In this document: positions 6,655-14,006 of the stretch, one piece after another
Numbering within the stretch: the stretch's first letter is position 1
Layout: each line of letters starts with the position of its first letter
Assembly: GCA_028714255.1 (NCBI GenBank)
Contig: JAQTMR010000003.1
Location: 62,001-126,000, forward strand
Length of the DNA stretch: 64,000 nucleotides
Direction: 5' to 3'
Source of the DNA: Phycisphaerae bacterium
Lineage (GTDB): Bacteria; Planctomycetota; Phycisphaerae; Sedimentisphaerales; Anaerobacaceae
Notes under the pieces: generated by a model
Told to the model about the DNA's origin: nothing
Databases searched by the model: none
What the model saw: the letters and a program-made list of their open reading frames with translations, nothing else
Translations under genes and position numbers: made by a program

Positions 6655-8379
6655 TCAGTCTTTTATTGTGATAGTGCCATCGGTGGAGATAGAAACTTGT
6701 TTTTGAAGACCTTTAGCGGATACGAAACGGTATTGGTTAGGCCCTTTCAATACCACCCCATTTTCATCTGAAACTATCTCGATATTTTGAGCAGGACTTT
6801 TCTGCCGAATTACATTGGCCAGCAGAAAGGCTTTTTCCAAGCCATCGCCGGTTTTGTAGTTCGCCACTTCGTCAGGCTGGGCAAGACGATTGCCGTCATA
6901 AATCGAATCATTATTCATTTTGTTCAGCCAATCGAAAACCTGTTCAAGTGACATAGATTCTGTCATTTGGATTGAAACCGGGTTACGTTCCACCGCCGCC
7001 TTGATAAAAGGTTCCCAATCGCAGGATTCCATATCGCGATAAGCATAAAAGGCAAGATCCGCGGTTGTGTTGCTCTGACGAATCTGCCGAAGATAGTCAA
7101 TTATCTGTTCTCTTGTGTAGTCCGAGGGGATTTTAATCGGTTCCGCAGATACGAAATTTTTATCTAAAGAGGGCAGCTTCGGTTCGATGTGGACAAAGTC
7201 CGCCAACTCGTCAACGAATTTTTGCGCATCAGCAATAGCCGGTTCGAGGAAATTTCTTAAAGCTGTTTTGCCTGCGGGTCTGCTTAGGTCGGGCTTTTGT
7301 TTTTGCAGAAAATCTTCGAGCCTGTCACAGCGAACCCTGCCGGGCAGTTCGTAAGGAGTGAAATCCTCATCGGAGACCTCGGCAAGTAATTTGTCGTGCG
7401 TTTTACAGGCGATTTTGTAATCACTGCCATGCTCGTAATGGAAAAGGGACTCGGCCCTTAAAAAATTCGGCTGACCATGACAATTTCGGCAAAGCTGAAA
7501 GAGCTTTTGGTATTCCATCCGGCTTCTTAAAAAACTCGCAAAGACCTCGAGCGTCAACTCCGCTGAAAGATACAAACCAAGTTTTTGGGTAAACTGCTTG
7601 TAAAGCTGTTTATCTATCGTCGCGTCCTTATACAAGCAGTGCACGTAGCCGGAGGGGTGCGCGACAATCGTTATGTTTTCATTACGCAGCGCACGCTGGG
7701 CCTTGTTCGATATGGCGGTGCCGTTGAACCACATCGTTTTCGTAACCAGTCTTCTGTTGTTAGAGAGCATTCCATCCTGTGTATCGATGAAATTCTGTGA
7801 GTGCAGGGGCGTGAGTATCATATAAATATCTTCAAGGGGAATTTCGCAGACAATAAAAGCGGCGGCGACGTAAAGGGCGGCAAGGGACACACATTCGCCC
7901 GCTGCCGTTTTGTAACCATCTTTGAGGCGAAAGGCGTTCATCGCCTCGACGGTTTCGGTCTTCCAGTAGGGAATGATATCGCTGTTGTACTTATCCAGGC
8001 CGAAGTGTTTGCGGATATCGACGTCGAAATAATAACTATCACCGTGATAACCGAAAAGCGCGTTACTCTCAGCTATTACCTCGGGTGGGATAAAATCCGC
8101 GAACCGTTTAATCTCTTTGTCTTTATTGGTTAGTCCCCATGTTTCGAGATCGAGGTTGAAATCGAATTCATCCATTATAAATTGCCTGAGGCGCATCAGT
8201 TTCCTATAGCTGCTTTTGCCTTCCAGTTTTTTGAAGCAATCCAACTCTCGCCACTGCCAGATAGCAGGGCTCATAATATCCGCCAGCACCAGACTGAACA
8301 TCAATTCGGGGAATACGAAGATTTCCATATCCGAAAGGGTTATTGCGGAAGTGTATTTTTCCAATTGCTGCGGATTCAT
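6655..8379 (-). CDS. Transglutaminase-like (papain-fold) protein of unknown role
   Basis: The protein has 574 residues and no signal peptide or clear membrane segment. The stretch TAAGECVSLAALYVAAA (about residues 155-175) followed by ILTPLHSQNFIDTQDG (about 188-203) gives the Cys...His...Asp order of a transglutaminase-like papain fold, so hydrolase or peptidase chemistry is possible. A CRNCH pair (QLCRNCHGQPNF, about residue 305) and a later RCDRL suggest a metal knuckle. The C-terminal 60 residues are beta-rich and may be a separate small domain. It starts 20 bp after the ABC ATPase gene on the same strand, so it is probably co-transcribed with that transporter. The family is not one I can name; homologues may be annotated only as hypothetical. 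Confidence 0.6.
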   Translation of the reverse strand: MNPQQLEKYTSAITLSDMEIFVFPELMFSLVLADIMSPAIWQWRELDCFKKLEGKSSYRKLMRLRQFIMDEFDFNLDLETWGLTNKDKEIKRFADFIPPEVIAESNALFGYHGDSYYFDVDIRKHFGLDKYNSDIIPYWKTETVEAMNAFRLKDGYKTAAGECVSLAALYVAAAFIVCEIPLEDIYMILTPLHSQNFIDTQDGMLSNNRRLVTKTMWFNGTAISNKAQRALRNENITIVAHPSGYVHCLYKDATIDKQLYKQFTQKLGLYLSAELTLEVFASFLRSRMEYQKLFQLCRNCHGQPNFLRAESLFHYEHGSDYKIACKTHDKLLAEVSDEDFTPYELPGRVRCDRLEDFLQKQKPDLSRPAGKTALRNFLEPAIADAQKFVDELADFVHIEPKLPSLDKNFVSAEPIKIPSDYTREQIIDYLRQIRQSNTTADLAFYAYRDMESCDWEPFIKAAVERNPVSIQMTESMSLEQVFDWLNKMNNDSIYDGNRLAQPDEVANYKTGDGLEKAFLLANVIRQKSPAQNIEIVSDENGVVLKGPNQYRFVSAKGLQKQVSISTDGTITIKD

Positions 8380-8398
8380 TTTTGCTATCGACCTCCTG

Positions 8399-9073
8399 CT
8401 ATTTTGAAACTATTTTACCATCTTTAAGATATATTATTCGCCCGGCCTGCGAGCCGAGTTCTGCGTCATGTGTAGCTACAATTATAGTAAGCCCTTTTTC
8501 CTGATTAAGCTGCTTGAAAATATTTAAAATTTCCTGCGAATTTTCCGTGTCCAAATGTCCGGTCGGCTCATCGGCCAGCAGAAACTTCGGCTCAGTCGCC
8601 AATGCCCGAGCTATCGCCACTCTTTGTTTTTCCCCGCCAGACAATTGTCTGGGCAGATGATTGATACGATGACCCAGACCGACCCTTTTCAGCAGGTCAA
8701 TTGATTTTTGCGTTTCCTGCTTAACTGCCGCAAAATGCAAAGTAAGCTGGATATTTTCAAGGGCGGTCAGGCTCGGTACAAGAGAAAAATCCTGAAATAT
8801 AAAACCGATATTCCCGCGTCTGATTTTGACTAATTTGCTTTCCTTTTTCCCGGAGACATCGTTGCCCAGGATTTCGAGTCGGCCGCTTGTTATACTGTCG
8901 AGGCAGCCTATCATATCCAGCAGAGTCGTCTTGCCGGAACCTGATGGGCCCATTATCGAAACAAATTCGCCCGAGCTTATTTCCAAATCAATGTTATTAA
9001 CCGCCTTGATGTCCTCGGCGAGGAGCTTATATGTTTTTGTCAAATTTTCTGCTTTAACAATTAGTTTACTCAT
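8399..9073 (-). CDS. ABC transporter ATPase, LolD/MacB type
   Basis: The protein has 224 residues, the usual length for this family. Walker A is GPSGSGKTT (residues 42-50), the Q-loop is FIFQDFSLVP, the signature is LSGGEKQRVAIARAL, Walker B is FLLADEPTGHLD and the H-switch is IIVATHDAEL. The LSGGEKQR and DEPTGHLD forms are typical of the MacB/LolD group, which powers mechanotransmission across the envelope without moving a substrate through the membrane. It follows the FtsX-like permease by 3 bp, so the two form one transporter. The substrate is not determinable; the neighbours (porin, FMN-binding-like protein, CsoR) point to metal or redox-linked envelope function. Confidence 0.95.
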   Translation of the reverse strand: MSKLIVKAENLTKTYKLLAEDIKAVNNIDLEISSGEFVSIMGPSGSGKTTLLDMIGCLDSITSGRLEILGNDVSGKKESKLVKIRRGNIGFIFQDFSLVPSLTALENIQLTLHFAAVKQETQKSIDLLKRVGLGHRINHLPRQLSGGEKQRVAIARALATEPKFLLADEPTGHLDTENSQEILNIFKQLNQEKGLTIIVATHDAELGSQAGRIIYLKDGKIVSK

Positions 9074-9076
9074 TTG

Positions 9077-10261
9077 TTATTCTCCCGTCCTGATTGCTTC
9101 GACCGGTATCATTGACGATGCTCTCCATGCGGGATAAATACCGGAGACAACCCCTAAAATTATCGCCCCAATCAAAGCTTCCAGTAAAAGACTGGGTTTA
9201 ATCAATACCAATTGGCCGCTGGGGGCATAGGGCAATACTCCCTTTATAATTTTCTCTACGACACTGCTCCCCAGCAATGCCAAGATACTTCCCAAAATTC
9301 CTCCGAATGTGCAAACAAGAATTGTTTCGGTCCATATCAATTTAAAAATATCCATTCGGGAAGCTCCGATTGCTTTCATAACGCCGATTTCCCGCGTGCG
9401 TTCGAATACCGACATCAATATGGTATTAACGACCCCGATGACCGCGATGAATATCGCGATAACAGCAATCGAGTTCGCCAAAACTTTTGCAGATGACACA
9501 AGGTTAAGTATTGTGCCTCTGACCTGTGACATACTGATGATTTGAATGCTCGGTTCGTTGTATAAACTTTCTTCGAACTCGGCGATGTCGCTGAGATTTT
9601 TCAATTTTATGCCGATGCCGCTAAGTTTATCCGGAAGAGAAAATATTGTCTGTGTGGTTTTGAGGGGCAGAAAGATGGTGCCGTCGTCCTGCGACCCTGT
9701 TCTTTCGAAAATTCCAACGACGGTCAAAACCTTATTGATATTCGGAATAAATATTTTATCGCCCACCAATCGCTGTTCGAACTCTGCTGCTTCATATCCG
9801 AAAATCGCCTCGTCCGCTGTCTCGCTGGAAAACCATCCGCCGGACTTAAATTTTGTCCAAGGCTTAAGCGTCAGATACGAATCTGCAATACCCATATACA
9901 GGGCAAACCCACCCTGGCCATTCTCCTTGTTGGGGTCATACACGGTCGCAATAAGCTGGGGCGTTATTTTGTCGATTCGGCTGTCGCTGCTTATCTTTTC
10001 GTAAACATCCTGCTCCATATATCTAAGCCCGCCGCCGCCTTTGAGCATCATCGTGGCCGCCTCGTAGGGACAACCCTTTGCCGTCACCAAAAGCTGATAA
10101 CCCATCTTGTCGATGCTGCTCGTCAGGGACTGCCGATACCCTTTGTCAAAACCCAGCAGGCTCACCAGCACAGCAACGGCAACCGCTACTCCGCCTATCG
10201 TCAGGCCGGAGCGAATCTTTTTCCGTTTCAGGTTTTTGTATGCTATTGATATGATATTCAT
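9077..10261 (-). CDS. ABC transporter permease, MacB/FtsX family
   Basis: The protein has 394 residues with four membrane spans: one near residues 18-40 (IGGVAVAVAVLVSLLG), then a large periplasmic MacB core domain (about 45-265), then three spans (SIAVIAIFIAVIGVVNTILM, the ETILVCTFGGILGSILALLG region, and LLLEALIGAIILGVVSGIYPAWRA). ERTREIGVMKAIGAS is the classic FtsX cytoplasmic coupling motif, and PAWRASSMIPVEAIR is the family C-terminus. Its stop overlaps nothing; its start overlaps the end of the OB-fold lipoprotein gene by 4 bp (10258-10261), indicating tight coupling. It probably works as a dimer with two copies of the ATPase at 8399-9073. Confidence 0.95.
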   Translation of the reverse strand: MNIISIAYKNLKRKKIRSGLTIGGVAVAVAVLVSLLGFDKGYRQSLTSSIDKMGYQLLVTAKGCPYEAATMMLKGGGGLRYMEQDVYEKISSDSRIDKITPQLIATVYDPNKENGQGGFALYMGIADSYLTLKPWTKFKSGGWFSSETADEAIFGYEAAEFEQRLVGDKIFIPNINKVLTVVGIFERTGSQDDGTIFLPLKTTQTIFSLPDKLSGIGIKLKNLSDIAEFEESLYNEPSIQIISMSQVRGTILNLVSSAKVLANSIAVIAIFIAVIGVVNTILMSVFERTREIGVMKAIGASRMDIFKLIWTETILVCTFGGILGSILALLGSSVVEKIIKGVLPYAPSGQLVLIKPSLLLEALIGAIILGVVSGIYPAWRASSMIPVEAIRTGE

Positions 10262-10644
10262 TTTAATTCAACTCCTGTCCCGACAACTATCGGTTTATTG
10301 TCACGAATCAAAACTTTTCCTTCAACCATTGCACTGCTGCCGACCTTCTGCGGAATCGCAACGTCCGAAGGATGCAGGTCAACATAAATGGTAACAGTTT
10401 GGTCCGCCAGGTCGAACCATCCTCCTGCCGGGCACTCCGTTATGATTTTGCCCTCTATGGTCACGGTCTTGCCCTCGAAACTCTTGGCGTCTTTTAGTAT
10501 GTCGCCTATTTTTGTTAAGTCATAACTGGAAATATCCCGGCCATACTTTCCTGGGTCTTTTTTACTACAGCCGTAAACCGTTAACATCAGGCCCAAAGCC
10601 GCAACTGTAAGTAAAACAGAATTAATTTTGTTTTTCGTTTCCAT
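10258..10644 (-). CDS. OB-fold-like lipoprotein
   Basis: The protein has 128 residues. Residues 1-26 form a lipoprotein signal with lipobox VYGC, so the mature chain begins at Cys26 and is anchored in the envelope. Residues 45-125 (FEGKTVTIEGKIITECPAGG...VTIYVDL...VEGKVLIRDNKPIVVGTGVELK) look like a small OB-fold of the tRNA_anti-like / DUF4920 kind, often found on periplasmic metal or redox proteins. A Cys within TECPAGGWF and Asp/His nearby could bind metal. It overlaps the FMN-binding-like gene by 23 bp and the permease gene by 4 bp, so it belongs to the same operon. It may be the periplasmic partner of the MacB-like permease. Confidence 0.75.
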   Translation of the reverse strand: METKNKINSVLLTVAALGLMLTVYGCSKKDPGKYGRDISSYDLTKIGDILKDAKSFEGKTVTIEGKIITECPAGGWFDLADQTVTIYVDLHPSDVAIPQKVGSSAMVEGKVLIRDNKPIVVGTGVELK

Positions 10645-11290
10645 TTTCTTTGCCTTTCATATTTTCATCTTCGTTTTTATCCGAATAGAAATATTTGTCA
10701 TATTTGTTATTTAATTTGAATTCATCAGCAAGAATAAGGTTCTTTTTTATTCCCCGCAAGGCAGCAAGATAATCCTCCCGGCTGTTTTCGCTCGGGTCTT
10801 TTATTTTTTCTGTCATATCCACGGTGTAAAAATCCATCAGGCTTAGGCCGACGAACTGTTTTGTAAACTTTTCATCCCTGAACTTTTTGGATTCGGGCGA
10901 GGACAATTTCTGATAATAGAAATCCATAATCACGCCATTGGGGTCGGTTGTAATAATCAACTGCATCCCGCCGTAGGTTCCCTTTTGGTTTACGCCGTGG
11001 ACGTAGCCGATTATATCTTTTCCCTTTAGAACGGTATAATAGGTATATGGCACGTCCAGGGCCTCGTATGTAGGTTCGAGTTTATCTTTAAGTTTAGCCT
11101 CTATTCTCTTCGCTAATTCTTCGCCGCCGCGCTCGTCGATGCTGATAAATTCGGTTTTATAATTTGTCGCATTCGGAAACAATCGCTGTATGTCACGGTC
11201 CGGGTCGTTCAGGGAACATCCTATCGCGGCATACAAATTCTGGACAATCCCAAGACTTATCAAAATTGTTACTGCTAATTTCCTGCACAT
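10622..11290 (-). CDS. FMN-binding-domain-like exported protein
   Basis: The protein has 222 residues. The first 20 residues form a signal peptide (MCRKLAVTILISLGIVQNLYA). The central part (KGKDIIGYVHGVNQKGTYGGMQLIITTDPNGVI) and the segment DEKFTKQFVGLSLMDF resemble the FMN-binding domain of NosR, RnfG and NqrC proteins, which use covalently bound FMN. The SGAT flavinylation motif is not evident, so flavin attachment is uncertain. The C-terminal 25 residues are highly charged (DKNEDENMKGKENGNEKQ). It lies 11 bp after the outer-membrane protein gene and overlaps the lipoprotein gene. FMN-binding proteins beside MacB-like transporters and metal regulators suggest envelope electron transfer for metal handling; this is inference. 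Confidence 0.6.
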   Translation of the reverse strand: MCRKLAVTILISLGIVQNLYAAIGCSLNDPDRDIQRLFPNATNYKTEFISIDERGGEELAKRIEAKLKDKLEPTYEALDVPYTYYTVLKGKDIIGYVHGVNQKGTYGGMQLIITTDPNGVIMDFYYQKLSSPESKKFRDEKFTKQFVGLSLMDFYTVDMTEKIKDPSENSREDYLAALRGIKKNLILADEFKLNNKYDKYFYSDKNEDENMKGKENGNEKQN

Positions 11291-11301
11291 TTGAGCCCCC
11301 T

Positions 11302-12312
11302 TTATAACCCGAAATAATAAAATTGCAGTAAAACCATCCTGTCCTCTTCGCCGCTGCTCGAATAAATATCATGGAAGTAGCCAATACTAATCGTTGACGA
11401 GGTATTAATCTTATATTCGACCACAGGCGAGATTGTCAGGTCGCGTGCGTCTTTTTCACCCCAATCATTCGACCAGTATGAAACCTGCATCTTTACTTTC
11501 AGGTTTTGATTCTCCGGGACGGTATAGCCGAACTCGGTCAGGCCGCCTGCTGCGGTTTTACCGTCGTTGTCACCTGCCGCGACCTCGGCCTTGAAATCAA
11601 AAATCCCAAGCTGCTTCTGCAAATCAAGCCCTATTCTTTTTTTTCTCGTGCTTTTATCCGTTGCCAAATCTGGTGACGGAATGGTCCATGGCTGGCTGCT
11701 TTCGAGTGTTTGGCCGTAAAGAAAAGACAAGCCTATCTGCGTGTCACCCGACTTCGGCGTGCTTATCCTGCTTGTAAGGAGGAAGCTGCCGTCCTCTCTG
11801 CGTATCCCCATACCTGAGCCGAGCTGGGCCGCGAATTCATAATCATATTTACCCAGCAACCCTCTGTAGCCGATGCCCCAGTCCTTTTTAAAACCTATAT
11901 TTTGAAAGGCAAGCGTCTGTAATAAAGTACCGTGCGTATCCACAGCAGGTTCAAGGCCGAAGGCCGGCGCAAAATGGCCCAGCTTCACGAATTGTCCCAG
12001 ACCAAACTTGTGTTCGAGCCAGGCGTTATGAATCTCGACACCGAAGGCGTTCTCCGAATCAGCAGTAGAGTCATAGGCGGCTCGCATCTGAAGGTCGAGC
12101 GTAAGAAAATCGCCGAACTCATTGGAAAACTTTTTATAATACTCGAACCCCACCGAATTCATCCTCATGCCTCTTTGTCCGACCCAGTTATCTTTGTCGG
12201 AATAGCCGCCCGTAAGCATCATTTCTTTATAAAAATCATCTGCCTCGCCAATTCGAGGCAAAATTATCAAAGCAAATGCCAATACCGGGACAAATCGTCT
12301 TTTTATGGCCAT
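11302..12312 (-). CDS. Outer-membrane beta-barrel protein, porin-like
   Basis: The protein has 336 residues with an N-terminal signal (residues 1-24, ALIILPRIGEA). The rest alternates short amphipathic strands and Gly/Asp turns (FLTLDLQMRAAYD, IHNAWLEHKFGLGQFVKLGHFAPAFGLEP, FKAEVAAGDNDG), typical of phosphate-selective-porin-like barrels. The chain ends in strand-like MVLLQFYYFGL with aromatic residues near the C-terminus, as outer-membrane barrels do. It starts 3 bp after the stop of the CsoR-type repressor, so it is controlled by it. It probably gives a metal ion or ligand passage across the outer membrane. No substrate can be read from the sequence. Confidence 0.75.
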   Translation of the reverse strand: MAIKRRFVPVLAFALIILPRIGEADDFYKEMMLTGGYSDKDNWVGQRGMRMNSVGFEYYKKFSNEFGDFLTLDLQMRAAYDSTADSENAFGVEIHNAWLEHKFGLGQFVKLGHFAPAFGLEPAVDTHGTLLQTLAFQNIGFKKDWGIGYRGLLGKYDYEFAAQLGSGMGIRREDGSFLLTSRISTPKSGDTQIGLSFLYGQTLESSQPWTIPSPDLATDKSTRKKRIGLDLQKQLGIFDFKAEVAAGDNDGKTAAGGLTEFGYTVPENQNLKVKMQVSYWSNDWGEKDARDLTISPVVEYKINTSSTISIGYFHDIYSSSGEEDRMVLLQFYYFGL

Positions 12313-12315
12313 ACT

Positions 12316-12597
12316 CTATCCCTGACGCGTTTGCCGTATCAGATTCAAAACTTCATCCAGTTTCTGACGTTTTTTCTTTTCAGAGCTTCCCTTTACAGCT
12401 TCAGCAACACAGTTCTGAAAGTGTTTTTCCAGAATTTTTTCTTCAACCCTGCCAAGGGCCCCTTTAGCAGCGTGTATCTGGTTTAGAATATCGATGCAGT
12501 ATTTACGGTCCTCAATCATCTTCTGAATACCGCGAACCTGCCCTTCAATCCGCTTTAACGCTACTATGCTGTTTCGATGGCTCGGGTTTTTCTTCAT
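12316..12597 (-). CDS. Metal-sensing repressor, CsoR/RcnR/FrmR family
   Basis: The protein has 93 residues, the size of this all-helical DUF156 family. RIEGQVRGIQKMIEDRKYCIDILNQI carries the first metal Cys (Cys in KYCID), and EKHFQNCV gives His and the second Cys: the Cys-His-Cys set of Cu(I)-type CsoR. RcnR (Ni/Co) proteins have additional N-terminal His ligands and FrmR (formaldehyde) usually lacks the His, so copper is the best guess. It heads the operon of porin, FMN-binding-like protein, lipoprotein and ABC transporter. A G/C-tract operator (12627-12643) lies 30 bp before its start, in agreement with autoregulation. Confidence 0.9.
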   Translation of the reverse strand: MKKNPSHRNSIVALKRIEGQVRGIQKMIEDRKYCIDILNQIHAAKGALGRVEEKILEKHFQNCVAEAVKGSSEKKKRQKLDEVLNLIRQTRQG

Positions 12598-12626
12598 ATA
12601 TTGTTCCTTGTTCTATCCTTATATCC

Positions 12627-12643
12627 ATACCCCCCGGGAGTAT
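12627..12643 (-). promoter_or_regulatory. CsoR-type operator
   Basis: The sequence ATACCCCCCGGGAGTAT is a nearly perfect dyad (ATAC...GTAT arms around a C/G tract), as in known CsoR and RcnR operators. It lies just upstream of the csoR-type start at 12597 and probably overlaps the promoter; TATACT on the minus strand runs into it. Confidence 0.65.
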
Positions 12644-12732
12644 ATTATGTTCGGAGAAATAATTCGCCTTTTCAATAAAGCTTTAACTCGCAGCCGCTGC
12701 GGGTTCTGTTCGTATTATCCTTATTCCATGCG

Positions 12733-13098
12733 TTATTTCTGGAATTGCGGAAGGTTAGCCGTGTATTTCTCTGGGTCAGCCTCGAATTTTGCCTTACAGC
12801 CATCGCAGCAGAAATAAACCTTAACGCCCTTGTACTCGACAAAAACGTCCTTGTTTATTTTGTTGCCATCCATTACGGGGCAGGTAGTCTGTTCGGTCAA
12901 ATCCTCCATTTTTTTTATCGCTTCCTGTGCTTCTTTCGCTACCCGGTCCAATTCTTCTTTTGCCTGCCCTGCTTCTGCTGTTGTTCCTCTCATCTCTTTC
13001 GCCGCCGGTGCCGGCGGCTCTTTCTTCTTGCACCCAACAAACGTAACCGCAACCGTTAACATCGCAACCGTTAATAACATCAAACCTTTCGCTTTCAT
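12733..13098 (-). CDS. YHS-domain lipoprotein
   Basis: The protein has 121 residues. Residues 1-23 form a lipoprotein signal with lipobox FVGC. A charged helical segment follows (residues 40-70, AKEELDRVAKEAQEAIKKM, coiled-coil-like). The C-terminal YHS domain has TTCPVMDGNKINKD and VYFCCDGCKAKFEADPEKY, the standard metal-binding Cys set of YHS domains in copper and heavy-metal transporters. It lies upstream of and on the same strand as the csoR-type gene, 135 bp away, with the operator between them, so it is a separate transcription unit in the same metal locus. A role in copper or mercury binding in the envelope is likely by family. Confidence 0.85.
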   Translation of the reverse strand: MKAKGLMLLTVAMLTVAVTFVGCKKKEPPAPAAKEMRGTTAEAGQAKEELDRVAKEAQEAIKKMEDLTEQTTCPVMDGNKINKDVFVEYKGVKVYFCCDGCKAKFEADPEKYTANLPQFQK

Positions 13099-13147
13099 TT
13101 TTCTTTCCTTTCAATATAAAATATTCTGAATCTTTCCCGGCTATACG

Positions 13148-13996
13148 CTACTTTCCACGCAAGCAGAACTTAAACAATTCGCAAAACTCGCAGCCCTTGC
13201 GGAGTCGCCCCGTGCAGTTGTCCATTATACCAATTCTGCTGAGCGAGAAATCATATTTAACCGGGTCTGTCGGCTCAATCTCAAAGAAGCGTTCCGTTAT
13301 TTTCACCGCCGTTGACAGAGAAATCACTTTTCGGTTGTGAAAGCCCAGTATCCTGCACAACCTGCCCATATGCACATCTATCGGTACAATCAATTTGGCT
13401 TTATCAATTGATTTCCACAATCCCGCATCGACATCGTCATCACGAACCATCCAGCGAAGGAAGAGGTTCAGTCTTTTACACGGGCTGCCGGCAGCAGGAT
13501 TGGGCAACAAGTAACTCAAGCCGGTGGTGACATGCCCTTTATGAGCTTTAGCATGCATACCCAAAAGCGAATCACAAAATTTCGATAACGCGGGGATAAT
13601 ATTTTTATCTTCCGGATTATAGCCCTGAATAAAAAGCTCCTCGATACTGCCGTACTGGTTCAAAACTTTTTTCAATAATTCCAACAAATCTGATATGTCA
13701 TCTCCGGCCGTGAAGCGGTGTTTGAAATTTTTCAGCTTCTTTCTTTTTTGCTTGTCGAAGTTCATGACAAATTCAAAAGGGTCTGCCTCCATAAGTCCCA
13801 ACAACTCGGTCAGGCTCTTTTCGATTTGCTGAACTCTGCCATAGGCAAGGCTCGAAGCTAAAAGACCGGCTATTTCCATATCCGCCGGAGCGGAATAATG
13901 ATACACAAACTGCAAAGGGTCTGGTTTTATGAATTTACGGTGGTTGTATTTAGCATACAATTTTTCAAGCACATTCTCGATTTGCACTTTTGACAT
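13148..13996 (-). CDS. TIGR02757 / DUF2400 family protein with endonuclease III-like Cys cluster
   Basis: The protein has 282 residues from the ATG at 13996 (MSKVQIENVLEKLY). A longer frame reaches 14257 but would lie inside zwf, so it is rejected. The family has no proven function. Helical features and PIDVHMGRLCRILGFHNRK resemble helix-hairpin-helix glycosylases. The C-terminus NCTGRLRKGCEFCELFKFC has spacing C-x7-C-x2-C-x5-C, close to the C-x6-C-x2-C-x5-C [4Fe-4S] site of endonuclease III. DNA repair is therefore a reasonable guess, and would fit with being the last gene of an oxidative-stress operon, 10 bp after zwf. Confidence 0.85.
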   Translation of the reverse strand: MSKVQIENVLEKLYAKYNHRKFIKPDPLQFVYHYSAPADMEIAGLLASSLAYGRVQQIEKSLTELLGLMEADPFEFVMNFDKQKRKKLKNFKHRFTAGDDISDLLELLKKVLNQYGSIEELFIQGYNPEDKNIIPALSKFCDSLLGMHAKAHKGHVTTGLSYLLPNPAAGSPCKRLNLFLRWMVRDDDVDAGLWKSIDKAKLIVPIDVHMGRLCRILGFHNRKVISLSTAVKITERFFEIEPTDPVKYDFSLSRIGIMDNCTGRLRKGCEFCELFKFCLRGK

Positions 13997-14006
13997 TTTT
14001 GATTGA

